Source: Azospirillum brasilense
GTDB lineage: Bacteria; Pseudomonadota; Alphaproteobacteria; Azospirillales; Azospirillaceae
Length of the DNA stretch: 64,000 bases
Assembly: GCF_022023855.1 (NCBI RefSeq)
Contig: NZ_CP059453.1
Coordinates: 498,001 to 562,000 of the forward strand
Direction: 5' to 3'
Shown: in pieces, positions 51,909 to 60,070 of the stretch
Numbering within the stretch: position 1 is the first letter of the stretch
Layout: every line of letters starts with the position of its first letter
Notes under the pieces: generated by a model
Databases searched by the model: none
Seen by the model: only the letters and a program-made list of their open reading frames with translations
What the model was told of the DNA's origin: nothing
Made by a program: the position numbers and the translations under genes

Positions 51909-53396
51909 ATGACTGCCAATGGTGAAACCAGCGGCGACCTCCCTGCGGCCCCGATTGAGGCGGCCCCGATCGAAAACGTCACCTTCGACGAGATCGTGGT
52001 CGGGCAGTCCGCCAGCATCGCGCGGCAACTGACCGTGATGGACGTCGAGCTGTTCGCCACCGTCTCCGGCAACATCGATCCGGTTCATCTGGACGCGAAA
52101 TTCGCCGCCGACAGCCGCTTTCAGAAGGTGATTGGGCATGGCATGTGGTCCGGCGCGCTGATTTCCGGCGTGCTGGGGACCCGGCTGCCCGGCGCCGGCA
52201 CCGTCTACGCCGGCCAGGACCTGCGCTTCCGCCGCCCGGTCGGACTGGGCGACGTCATCACCGCCACCGTCACGGTGCGCGAGAAGCAGGCCGACAAGAA
52301 CATCGTCGTCTTCGACTGCCTGTGCACCAACCAGGACGGCGAGGTCGTGGTGACCGGCACCGCGGAAGTGGTGGCGCCGACCCGCAAGGTCCGCCGCGCC
52401 GCCCACGCGCTGCCGCAGATCCAGATGATCCGTCACGACAAGCACGACGCGCTTCTGCGCAAGTGCGACGGGCTGGAGCCGGTCGCCACGGCGGTCGCCC
52501 ATCCCTGCGACGAAAGCTCGCTGAAGGGTGCGGTGGAGGCGGCGGAAGCCGGCCTGATCGACCCCATCCTGATCGGCCCGGCGGCGAAGATCCGCGCGCT
52601 GGCCTCCGCCCACAGCCTGGATATCGCCCGTTATCGTCTGATTGACGTGGAGCACAGCCACGCCGCCGCCGCCGCGGCCGTCGCGCTGGCCCGCAACGGC
52701 GAGGCCGAGGCGGTGATGAAGGGCAGCCTGCACACTGACGAGCTGATGGCCGAGGTCGTCCGCAAGGAGACCGGCCTCCGCACCAGCCGCCGCATCAGTC
52801 ACGTCTTCGTGATGAACGTACCCACCTACCCGCGGGCGCTTCTCATCACCGACGCGGCGATCAACATCTACCCGACGCTGGAGGACAAGGTCCACATCGT
52901 CCAGAACGCCATCGACCTCGCCAAGGTCCTGGGCGTCGAGACGCCGCGCGTCGCCATCCTGTCGGCGGTGGAGACGCTCAACCCGAAGATTGCCACCACG
53001 CTGGAAGCCGCCGCACTCTGCAAGATGGCCGACCGCGGCCAGATCACCGGCGGCATCCTCGACGGCCCGCTGGCCTTCGACAACGCCATCAGCGCCGAGG
53101 CCGCGCGCATCAAGGGCATCAAATCCCCCGTATCGGGCCAAGCCGACATCCTGCTCGTCCCTGACCTGGAAGCCGGCAACATGCTGGCCAAGCAGCTCTC
53201 CTTCCTCGCCAACGCCGACGCGGCGGGCATCGTTCTCGGCGCGCGGGTTCCGGTCATCCTGACCAGCCGCGCCGACAACGTCCGCACCCGCCTCGCCTCC
53301 TGCGCCGTGGCGGCGCTGGTGGCCGCCGCGCGCCGTCCCGCCCTCGCGCTCAACGCCGTTGCCGCTCCCCTGGCTGCCCCCCTGGCCGCGGAGTGA
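51909..53396 (+). CDS. pta: MaoC-phosphate acetyltransferase fusion
   Basis: A 495-aa two-domain protein. The N-terminal MaoC-like hotdog domain (residues about 20-155) has TFDEIVVGQSASIARQLTVMDVELFATVSGNIDPVHLDAKFA, with the hydratase-type D-x-x-x-x-H in GNIDPVHLD. The C-terminal PTA/PTB domain (about 175-485) makes acetyl-phosphate from acetyl-CoA. In other proteobacteria this architecture is annotated as bifunctional enoyl-CoA hydratase/phosphate acetyltransferase. It overlaps functionally with ackA, 10 bp downstream. With ackA it converts the PflB product acetyl-CoA to acetate and ATP. The role of the MaoC part is not established. Confidence 0.92.
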   Translation: MTANGETSGDLPAAPIEAAPIENVTFDEIVVGQSASIARQLTVMDVELFATVSGNIDPVHLDAKFAADSRFQKVIGHGMWSGALISGVLGTRLPGAGTVYAGQDLRFRRPVGLGDVITATVTVREKQADKNIVVFDCLCTNQDGEVVVTGTAEVVAPTRKVRRAAHALPQIQMIRHDKHDALLRKCDGLEPVATAVAHPCDESSLKGAVEAAEAGLIDPILIGPAAKIRALASAHSLDIARYRLIDVEHSHAAAAAAVALARNGEAEAVMKGSLHTDELMAEVVRKETGLRTSRRISHVFVMNVPTYPRALLITDAAINIYPTLEDKVHIVQNAIDLAKVLGVETPRVAILSAVETLNPKIATTLEAAALCKMADRGQITGGILDGPLAFDNAISAEAARIKGIKSPVSGQADILLVPDLEAGNMLAKQLSFLANADAAGIVLGARVPVILTSRADNVRTRLASCAVAALVAAARRPALALNAVAAPLAAPLAAE

Positions 53397-53406
53397 GGAT
53401 CACACC

Positions 53407-54624
53407 ATGTCGCACCGTGACGCCTGTCTCGTCATCAACGCGGGCTCCTCCAGCCTGAAATTCTCCGTCTTCTGCGGGGCCGGGAGGCACGATCTGGAGG
53501 CCGTCCTGACCGGCCAGATCTCCGGCATCGGCACCGCCCCCCGCTTCGAGGCCAAGGACGCGGCCCGCCACGTCCTGGCCGACGGCATCCTGGACGAGGT
53601 CGGCCCCGGCGATCGCGCCGGGCTGCTCGGCTTCCTGCTGACCTGGATGCGGCACGAGCTGCGGGACGTGCGGCTGGTCGCCGCCGGCCACCGGGTCGTG
53701 CATGGCGGCACCCGCTTCGACGCGCCGGTCCGGCTGACCCCGGCGGTGCTGGCGGAGCTGGAGGCCCTGGTGCCGCTGGCCCCGCTGCACCAGCCGCACA
53801 ACATCGCGGCGATGACCGCGCTGGCCGAGGTCTATCCGGAGCTGCCGCAGGTCGCCTGCTTCGACACCGCCTTCCACAGCACGCGGCCCTGGCAGGCCCA
53901 GATGTTCGCCCTGCCGCGCGAGCTGACCGACGAGGGCGTGCGCCGCTACGGCTTCCACGGCCTATCCTACGAGTACATCGCCCAGCGCCTGCCGCAGATC
54001 GCGCCGGAGTTGGCGGAGGCCCGCGTCGTCGTCTGCCATCTTGGCAGCGGGTCCAGCCTGTGCGGCATGCGCGCGGGCCGCAGCGTCGACACCACCATGG
54101 GCTTCACCGCGCTGGACGGCCTGCCCATGGGCACGCGGCCCGGCGTCATCGATCCCGGCGTGCTGATCTATCTGATGCGCGAGAAGGGCATGGGCCCGGA
54201 CGAGCTGGAGCAGCTGCTCTACCACAAGTCCGGCCTGCTCGGAGTCTCCGGCGTCTCCAACGACATGCGCGCCCTGCTGGACAGCGAGAACCCGCAGGCG
54301 GCGGAGGCCGTGGAGCTGTTCTGCTTCCAGGTCGCCAAGCAGGCGGCGGGGCTGGCGGCCTCCATGGGCGGGCTGGACGCGGTGGTCTTCACCGCGGGCG
54401 TCGGCGAGAACTCCGCCCCGGTGCGGGCGCGGGTGGCGGAGAAGCTGGGTTGGCTCGGCGTCCACATCGACGGGGCGGCGAACCGCGCCCGGGCGACGCG
54501 CATCTCGGCCGCCGACAGCCGCGTCCCGGTCTTCGTCATCCCCACCGACGAGGAGCGGATGATCGCCAGCCACACGCTGGGCATCCTGGCGCGCAGTGCG
54601 GTGCACCCGCCCCTGGCGGCCTGA
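53407..54624 (+). CDS. ackA: acetate kinase
   Basis: A 405-aa acetokinase forming ATP and acetate from acetyl-phosphate. Signature 1 LVINAGSSSLKFSVF is at the N-terminus and signature 2 region ACFDTAFHSTRP at about 155-166; GYGVRRYGFHGLSYEYI-like GVRRYGFHGLSYEYI and the nucleotide-binding HLGSGSSLCGMRAGRSVDTTMGFTALDGLPMGTRPG follow. ATG at 53407 follows a GTGAGGAT ribosome binding site, 10 bp after pta. It is the last gene of the pta-ackA unit and converges with the hydrolase gene. Confidence 0.96.
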   Translation: MSHRDACLVINAGSSSLKFSVFCGAGRHDLEAVLTGQISGIGTAPRFEAKDAARHVLADGILDEVGPGDRAGLLGFLLTWMRHELRDVRLVAAGHRVVHGGTRFDAPVRLTPAVLAELEALVPLAPLHQPHNIAAMTALAEVYPELPQVACFDTAFHSTRPWQAQMFALPRELTDEGVRRYGFHGLSYEYIAQRLPQIAPELAEARVVVCHLGSGSSLCGMRAGRSVDTTMGFTALDGLPMGTRPGVIDPGVLIYLMREKGMGPDELEQLLYHKSGLLGVSGVSNDMRALLDSENPQAAEAVELFCFQVAKQAAGLAASMGGLDAVVFTAGVGENSAPVRARVAEKLGWLGVHIDGAANRARATRISAADSRVPVFVIPTDEERMIASHTLGILARSAVHPPLAA

Positions 54625-54633
54625 GCGGACGCC

Positions 54634-55425
54634 TCAAAGCCCGCTCAGGAAGCTCCAGATCGCGTCGAGGACCAGCGCTTCCTGTTCGCGATGCGGCACA
54701 TGGCCGGTGTCGGGGAGCAGCCTTGCGGCTCCCCGCCCGGCCGCGATGCGTTCGGGGTGGGCGCTGGAACCGTACTCGTCGCGGTCGCCGTGCAGGGCCA
54801 GAACCGGGCAGCGCACCGCCGCCAGGGCCCGGTCCAGGGTCCAACTGGCGAAACCGTGCGACAGCCACGTTTCCGTCCAGGCGTCGAGGACCCAGCGGGC
54901 CTTGTCGCCGTGATACCGCGCCAGACGTGCGACGTTGGCCGGGTCCTGGAAGTCGCGCTTGGCGTCGCGGATGCCGGTGAGGGTTCTTTCTTCCACGAAG
55001 GCCTGCGCGGCGATGGTGACGAGGGCGCGGCACCGCTCCGGAAATCGCGCCGCCGTCTCGACGGCCATACCGCCCCCGACGCTGTGTCCGCAGGCGATGA
55101 ACTCTGCCACGCCAAGCTGTTCGCACAGCGGTGGGATGCTGTCCCGCGCCTCCGTGGCGACGAAATCCAGGGCGAGCTGCCCCGGATGGGCGTCCGAACG
55201 CCCGAAGCCGAGCCGGTCGTAGGCAATGACGCGGCGGCTCGTCTCGCACGCTAGCCGCTGCGGGAAGCCGCGCCACAAGTCCACGCTGCCGAGGGAGTCG
55301 TGGAAGAGGATGATCGGCACGGCGCCGACGGCTTCCGGAGCCCAGCTCTTCGCGTAGAGGGCTCCCTTCGCGGTCCGGATCGACCATTCCGTTTCGGTCA
55401 CGGGGGCTTCGTTTGGCGTCGGCAT
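54634..55425 (-). CDS. alpha/beta-fold hydrolase
   Basis: A 263-aa alpha/beta hydrolase. The oxyanion region follows IILFHDSLGSVDLWRGFP; the nucleophile elbow is GHSVGGG (Ser about 113); the acid is probably Asp in LALHGDRDEYG and the His in TGHVPHREQE. The start at 55425 gives the usual N-terminus for the family. The substrate is unknown; esterase or lactonase activity is possible. It converges with ackA (9 bp) and has palindrome copy 3 upstream. Confidence 0.85.
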   Translation of the reverse strand: MPTPNEAPVTETEWSIRTAKGALYAKSWAPEAVGAVPIILFHDSLGSVDLWRGFPQRLACETSRRVIAYDRLGFGRSDAHPGQLALDFVATEARDSIPPLCEQLGVAEFIACGHSVGGGMAVETAARFPERCRALVTIAAQAFVEERTLTGIRDAKRDFQDPANVARLARYHGDKARWVLDAWTETWLSHGFASWTLDRALAAVRCPVLALHGDRDEYGSSAHPERIAAGRGAARLLPDTGHVPHREQEALVLDAIWSFLSGL

Positions 55426-55510
55426 GGCGGGCGGCGTTGCGGTCCTTGGGACTTCCGTTATGCCGTGAAGCGTTGAGGAACGCCCGTGGAAACGTATCGG
55501 CGTTGCCTTT

Positions 55511-55611
55511 GCCCCCACCCTAACCCTCCCCCGCTATCGCAGGGGAGGGGACTGCCGCCGCCTCGCGGAAATCTCCCTCTCCTGCGACAGCGGGGGGGCC
55601 GGGGTGGGGGC
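55511..55611. repeat. GC-rich intergenic palindrome, copy 3
   Basis: It begins GCCCCCACCCTAACCC and ends GGGGTGGGGGC, with inner segments CCCCGCTATCGCAGGGGAGG and CTCCTGCGACAGCGGGG. The spacer ACTGCCGCCGC is shared with copy 4. It lies between the hydrolase start and the kduD terminator. Confidence 0.85.
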
Positions 55612-55637
55612 AATGTCCAAACCCGAGCCGCCACATG

Positions 55638-55670
55638 AAAAAGCCGGGCGCCATCACTGGCGCCCGGCTT
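55638..55670 (-). terminator. intrinsic terminator after kduD
   Basis: A perfect 12-bp stem (55641-55652 with 55659-55670) and a 6-nt loop. Read on the minus strand it is followed by a short T-run, 27 bp after the kduD stop, closing the gntR2-kduI-kduD unit. Confidence 0.88.
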
Positions 55671-55696
55671 CGTCACTCAAACGGAACCACTCAGCC

Positions 55697-56461
55697 TCAG
55701 CGGGCGAGCCAGCCGCCGTCCACCGGCAGGACCGTGCCGTGGATGTAGTCCGACGCGTCGGAGGCCAGGAACACCGCCGGGCCGCCCATGTCGGAGGGAA
55801 CGCTCCAGCGGCCTGCCGGGATGCGGCCCAGGATCTCCGCGCTGCGCTGCTCGTCGGCGCGGATCGCCGCCGTGTTGTTGGTGGCGACGTAGCCCGGCGC
55901 GATGGCGTTCACGTTGATGCCCTTGCCCGCCCATTCGTTGGCGAGCAGCCGGGTGATGCCGGCGACGCCGCTCTTGGAGGCGGTGTAGGAGGGCACGCGG
56001 ATGCCGCCCTGGAAGGACAGCATGGACGCGATGTTGATGATCTTGCCCTTGCGGCCCTGGCCGATGGCGTAGCGGCCGAAGGCTTGGCAGAGGAAGAACA
56101 CGGTCTTGATGTTGATGTTCATCACGAGGTCCCAGTCGGCCTCGGTGAAGTCCACGGCGTCGGCGCGGCGGATCAGCCCGGCGTTGTTCACCAGGATGTC
56201 CAGCCCGCCGAAGGTGCCGACGACCTCCTCCACCAGACCCTGCACCGGGGCGATGCTGGTCAGGTCGGCGGACATGCCGTGGAACCGGCGGCCGGCGGCC
56301 TCCACCAGGGACTTGGTCTCGTCCAGCGGCACCACGTCCACGGCGGCGATGTCGGCGCCAGCCTGGGCCAGCGCCACGGCGATGCCCTGGCCGATGCCGG
56401 TGTGGGCGCCGGTCACCAGGGCGACCTTGCCGGTGAGGTCGAAGGGATGTGCCTGAGCCAT
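55697..56461 (-). CDS. kduD: 2-deoxy-D-gluconate 3-dehydrogenase/KduD
   Basis: A 254-aa SDR that interconverts 2,5-diketo-3-deoxygluconate and 2-keto-3-deoxygluconate (KDG). The cofactor motif TGAHTGIGQG (17-26), NNAG (92-95), Ser146, Tyr159 and Lys163 (YTASK) are in place. The C-terminus HGTVLPVDGGWLAR is typical. It is located 31 bp after kduI, its usual partner in breakdown of unsaturated uronates from pectin or other polyuronides. A general SDR would look similar; the kduI neighbour makes the call firm. Confidence 0.93.
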   Translation of the reverse strand: MAQAHPFDLTGKVALVTGAHTGIGQGIAVALAQAGADIAAVDVVPLDETKSLVEAAGRRFHGMSADLTSIAPVQGLVEEVVGTFGGLDILVNNAGLIRRADAVDFTEADWDLVMNINIKTVFFLCQAFGRYAIGQGRKGKIINIASMLSFQGGIRVPSYTASKSGVAGITRLLANEWAGKGINVNAIAPGYVATNNTAAIRADEQRSAEILGRIPAGRWSVPSDMGGPAVFLASDASDYIHGTVLPVDGGWLAR

Positions 56462-56492
56462 TGTCTTGCTCCTTATTCTTGGCGTCCGGGGA

Positions 56493-57329
56493 TCAGCGCA
56501 GGTCTTCCATGGGGATGAAGTCCATGTCGGTGAAGTCCTGGTTGTCGCCAGCCATGGCCCAGATGAAGGTGTAGTTGCGGGTGCCGACGCCGGAGTGGAT
56601 TGACCAGCTCGGCGAGATCACCGCCTGCTCGTTGGCGACGACGACGTGGCGCGTCTCGGACGGCTCGCCCATGAAGTGGAAGACGCGGGCCGGCTCCGGC
56701 AGGTCGAAGTAGAAATAGACCTCGCAGCGGCGGTCGTGCGTGTGGCACGGCATCGTGTTCCACATGTTGTTCGGCTTCAGCACGGTCATGCCGAGCACGA
56801 GCTGCGCGGTGCGGCAGACGTCCGGGTGGATCATCTGGTAGATGGTGCGCTCGTTTGACTGGGCCGGGTCGCCCATGTGCACGGCCTTGGCCTGCGCGAT
56901 GGAGATCTTCATCGTCTCGAAGCGGGCGTGGGCCGGGGCGCTGTTCAGGTAGAACTTCGCCGGGTTGGCCGGGTCCAGGCTCTCGAAGCGGACGTCCAGG
57001 CTGCCCATGGTGATGTAGAGGCAGTCGCGCGGGGCCAGCTCGAACACCGCGCCGTCCACCGTGATGCGGCCCGGACCGCCGACGTTGACGGCGCCCAGCT
57101 CGCGCCGGTCGAGGAAGTTGGCCGAGCCGATGGCCTTGGCCGACTCCAGCTTCAGCGGGCCGGACACCGGCATGGCGCCGCCGACCACGAAGCGGTCGAT
57201 GTGGCTGTAGGTGAGGACGATGTCGTCCGCCTCGAAGATGGACGGGACGAGGAAATGGTCGCGCAGCTTGGTGGTGTCGTAGTTGCGGACGTCATCCTGA
57301 TGTGACGCGTGGCGGACGGTGATCTTCAT
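56493..57329 (-). CDS. kduI: 5-keto-4-deoxyuronate isomerase
   Basis: A 278-aa cupin-fold isomerase that turns 5-keto-4-deoxyuronate into 2,5-diketo-3-deoxygluconate. The zinc ligands His196, His198, Glu203 and His245 occupy the positions known from E. coli KduI (MPCHTHDRRCEVYFYF and WSIHSGVGT). Length is identical to the E. coli enzyme. It lies 45 bp downstream of gntR2 and 31 bp before kduD. No pectate lyase or oligogalacturonide lyase gene is in the window. Confidence 0.96.
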   Translation of the reverse strand: MKITVRHASHQDDVRNYDTTKLRDHFLVPSIFEADDIVLTYSHIDRFVVGGAMPVSGPLKLESAKAIGSANFLDRRELGAVNVGGPGRITVDGAVFELAPRDCLYITMGSLDVRFESLDPANPAKFYLNSAPAHARFETMKISIAQAKAVHMGDPAQSNERTIYQMIHPDVCRTAQLVLGMTVLKPNNMWNTMPCHTHDRRCEVYFYFDLPEPARVFHFMGEPSETRHVVVANEQAVISPSWSIHSGVGTRNYTFIWAMAGDNQDFTDMDFIPMEDLR

Positions 57330-57374
57330 GGCGGTATCCTCGTTTGTATTTTCCAGGGCCGGTCGGCGGCCAAA

Positions 57375-58127
57375 TCAGGGACCAGTGAAGAAGAACGGGT
57401 TCGCCCCCTGGGCCTGGGGGATGGAGGTCAGCAGGCCGTCCAGGTGGACGGCCATGCGGTCGGCGGCCAGCGCCGGGTCGGCGTCGGCGATGGCGTCCAC
57501 AATCGCCGCGTGCTCGGCCAGCACATGGGTGAGGCGCCCGGGCTCCGGCAGGGTCAGGCGGCGGTAGCGGTCCACCTGCACCTTCACCTGCTGCGCCATG
57601 CTCCACAGGCCGGGATAGCCGGCGATCTCGGCGATCAGGGCGTGGAACCGCTCGTCGGCCTCGTGGAAGGCGTTGAGGTCGCCGTCCTCCACCGTCTCCT
57701 GCTGGAGCAGCAGGTTGGCGCGCAGGCCGGCGATCTGGCTGCCGGTGGCGCGCTGCGCCGCGTAGCGGACGGCGGTGCCCTCCAGCGAGGTGCGGATGAC
57801 GATGGCCTCCGGCAGGGCGTTCACCGGGATACGGGCGACGAAAGTGCCGACCTGCGGGAAGATCTCGATCAGCCCCTCGTCGGCCAGCCGTTGCAGCGCC
57901 TCGCGCACCGGGGTGCGGCTGACGCCGAAGGCTTCGGCGATGTGCTTCTCGACGATGGGCTCGCCCGGATTACGGCGCATCTCCACGATCTCGGCGCGCA
58001 GCGACCGGTGGATCGCTGCCATGGTGGAGGCGCCCCGCGCCGGCCCCCGGGACGGCTTCACCGCGCTCCGCTGGGTGGCGGGACGGTCGTTGCTGGCGTC
58101 GGGCGTCGGGGTGGTCGGCATGTCCAT
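57375..58127 (-). CDS. GntR/FCD-family regulator 2
   Basis: A 250-aa FadR-subfamily regulator. The HTH (IHRSLRAEIVEMRRNPGEPIVEKHIAEAFGVSRTPVREALQRLADEGLIEIFPQVGTFVA) is at about 38-98 and the FCD domain at about 105-235 with DERFHALIAEIAGYPG, AEHAAIVDAI and AVHLDGL metal/ligand motifs. It is strongly similar to GntR 1 (29090), including the helix that reads DNA, so both could use the same operator. It is first in the gntR2-kduI-kduD operon and has its own operator at 58171. The start could also be 58169 (longer) or the second Met. Confidence 0.92.
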   Translation of the reverse strand: MDMPTTPTPDASNDRPATQRSAVKPSRGPARGASTMAAIHRSLRAEIVEMRRNPGEPIVEKHIAEAFGVSRTPVREALQRLADEGLIEIFPQVGTFVARIPVNALPEAIVIRTSLEGTAVRYAAQRATGSQIAGLRANLLLQQETVEDGDLNAFHEADERFHALIAEIAGYPGLWSMAQQVKVQVDRYRRLTLPEPGRLTHVLAEHAAIVDAIADADPALAADRMAVHLDGLLTSIPQAQGANPFFFTGP

Positions 58128-58165
58128 GGCTGCACCTGTGTCGCCGGCTCGGCCGGTCCTAGGGG

Positions 58166-58195
58166 GCATATTAGTATATCAGTGTCGCGGTGCAA
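58166..58195 (-). promoter_or_regulatory. gntR2-kduI-kduD promoter with operator
   Basis: On the minus strand: -35 TTGCAC (58195-58190), an 18-bp spacer and -10 ATATGC (58171-58166). The operator TTAGTATATCAG is at 58171-58182. It lies 39 bp upstream of the chosen gntR2 start and implies autoregulation. Confidence 0.72.
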
Positions 58196-58263
58196 GCCGG
58201 AAATCACAGGGTCCGCAATCTCCGGCTTTCGCCGAGGGTGGGGCGACGCTCAGTCGGTCGCCG

Positions 58264-59299
58264 TCACTCGGCGGGGGCGGGCTGGGCCGGCAGGGGTTGC
58301 GTTTCGGTGTTCTTTTGGGCGGCCTTCTGGGCGGCGAGGTGGCGCGGGGAGAGGACGCCGAACCGGCGGGCCCACCAAGCGGTCAGGATCGGGGTGAGCA
58401 GCGAGGTGACGACGACGCTGGTGGCGACCAGGGCGGTGGCGGCCGGGGCGCTCGGCGCGAAGCTCGGCTCGATGGAGGCGATGATCGGCGGGACCGTCAC
58501 GGCCGCGCCGGCGGTGGAGGCGGCGCCGATGCCGGCGGTGCCGTTGCCCTTGGCCAGCAGGATGTCGGCGACGACCAGCGTGAAGCCGGTGATGGCGATG
58601 ACCGACAGGCCGAGGACGATGCCGAGCAGGCCGGTGTTCAGGATGACCGCGAAGTTCAGGTTGTTGCCGAGCGCGAAGGCGAAGAAGGGCACCATCACCG
58701 GCACGGCCTGACCGAAGAACTTGCGGAACTCCTGGTCCAGGTTGCCGAGCGCGAAGCCGATCAGGAAGGGCAGCAGGGCGCCGACCATGGTCTGCCAGGG
58801 GAAGGCGGCCAGACCGGCCAGACCCAGCGTCGCCATCGTCATGAAGGGGCCGGATTCCAGGCACATCAGGCAGAAGGCGCCGGATTCCTCCTTGGTGCCG
58901 TACTGCTGCATCAGCGCCATGTACATGCCGCCGTTGGTGTCGTTCATGGCGGCGATGATCGCCAGCACCGACAGGCCGGTGAAGAAGCCCGAACTGACGC
59001 CCTCGTGCGGGATGAACCAGGAGGCGACGATGCCCATGGTGGCGGCGGTGAGGATCTTCACGGTGACGAGCACGCCGCTCTTGCGCAGGACCAGCGGGGT
59101 GGCCTTCAGGCTGATGCTGGCGCCGATGCAGAAGAACCAGACGGAGAGGATCGGCAGGGTGCCGGTGATCAGGCCGTTGGTGAAGGACCCGAAGAACTTG
59201 CCCGTGTTCGGCGCGAAGGTGTTCAGGCAGGCGCCGAGGAACAGGGGAAGGGATCATCATGCCGCCGGGAATGCGGTCGATGCGGGATTTGATGTTCAT
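58264..59299 (-). pseudogene. kdgT: 2-keto-3-deoxygluconate permease, frameshifted
   Basis: The ATG at 59299 begins a KdgT N-terminus (NIKSRIDRIPGGMMI). The body of KdgT (FLGACLNTFAPNTGKFFGSFTNG and onward to LPAQPAPAE, with the family line GTKEESGAFCLMCLESGPFMTMATLG) continues in another frame from about 59250. Removing one G from the GGG run at 59250-59252 (+ strand) restores the frame, giving MMILPLFLGA as in E. coli KdgT, and a 344-aa protein with about ten helices. The downstream frame has no ATG in the right place, only GTG at 59073 inside a helix. So the gene is disrupted, or the base is a sequencing error. It has its own GntR-type promoter at 59475-59504. Confidence 0.85.
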
Positions 59300-59474
59300 A
59301 GTCGGTACTCCTGGGGCGGTCCGACTGGGCCGTCGATGAAAAGTCCGGGAAAAGTCCGGGGTGGTGATTGCCGATTGCGGCGCAGGAAGGGGGAGCGTGC
59401 CGCGCATCCCCAGCGGGAGCGGCACCGGGCCGGTGGCCTTGAGGTCTGTCCAGGGATCGCGTCGTCGATGTCGT

Positions 59475-59504
59475 GGATACTAGTATATCAGCGCCGCGAC
59501 GCAA
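59475..59504 (-). promoter_or_regulatory. kdgT promoter with GntR-type operator
   Basis: On the minus strand: -35 TTGCGT (59504-59499), an 18-bp spacer and -10 GTATCC (59480-59475), with the operator CTAGTATATCAG at 59480-59491, identical to the pyk copy. The -35 abuts the stop codon of the small gene at 59506. Confidence 0.72.
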
Positions 59505-59505
59505 G

Positions 59506-59877
59506 TCAGGAGAACTGCGTATCCCGCCGGCTGACATTCTGTCGCACGTCCTGGGGTGGTGGCTCGGCGCTGCCGCTCGCGTGCGTCGGGACGACCCTTC
59601 CCGTGTCGGAAAGCGCAAGCGTGGCAACAGCTTGCAAAGCTTCGTGGACGCGATGGTAGGCGGCCTCGATGCGCTGGATGGCCTCCTCGGCGGCGGCCAG
59701 CCGGGCGGTTTCCTGGAACAGGGCGAGGGCAGCGCGGCCGAAATCCTCGAAGCGCGCGTGCAGGCCGTGGTCGTCTAGGGCGAAGACCGGCGTGGTCAGG
59801 AAGGCCCGCCGCAGGGCGTCGGCGTCGCGCTCCAGGGCGGCGATACGCGCGGTCGGCAGCTTGGAGGTCCGGGGCAT
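59506..59877 (-). CDS. hypothetical helical protein, 123 aa
   Basis: A soluble, mostly alpha-helical protein (MPRTSKLPTARIAALERDAD at the start), with a coiled-coil-like middle (residues about 40-88: ARFEDFGRAALALFQETARLAAAEEAIQRIEAAYHRVHEAL) and a polar tail. No family is recognised. AAGGAG precedes the ATG at 59877. It lies between gap and kdgT, with a degenerate copy of the GntR-type operator upstream (59924-59935), so it may belong to the same regulon. Confidence 0.7.
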   Translation of the reverse strand: MPRTSKLPTARIAALERDADALRRAFLTTPVFALDDHGLHARFEDFGRAALALFQETARLAAAEEAIQRIEAAYHRVHEALQAVATLALSDTGRVVPTHASGSAEPPPQDVRQNVSRRDTQFS

Positions 59878-59923
59878 GCCGCGGCTCCTTCAAAGGGTGT
59901 TTTCAAAAATCGGGGTTTGAAAA

Positions 59924-59935
59924 CTGGTATTTTAG
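59924..59935. promoter_or_regulatory. degenerate GntR-type operator (possible)
   Basis: CTGGTATTTTAG matches 10 of 12 positions of the YTARTATAYYAG consensus, 47 bp upstream of the 123-aa gene in an AT-rich island. No clear -35 was found. It is weaker than the other eight copies. Confidence 0.35.
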
Positions 59936-59952
59936 TTTTTGTGGGCCGCGTT

Positions 59953-60054
59953 GCCCCCACCCTAACCCTCCCCCGCTGACGCAGGGGAGGGGACTGCCGC
60001 CGCTTCGCAACAATCTCCTTCCTCTGCGCAGCGGGGGAGGGCTGGGGTGGGGGC
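59953..60054. repeat. GC-rich intergenic palindrome, copy 4
   Basis: It begins GCCCCCACCCTAACCC and ends GGGGTGGGGGC. The left inner part is identical to copy 1 (CCCCGCTGACGCAGGGGAGG) and the centre to copy 3. It lies 16 bp after the gap stop and before the 123-aa gene, where it may act as a terminator or stabilising stem for gap mRNA. Confidence 0.85.
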
Positions 60055-60070
60055 AAGAGTGACTTCGCCC

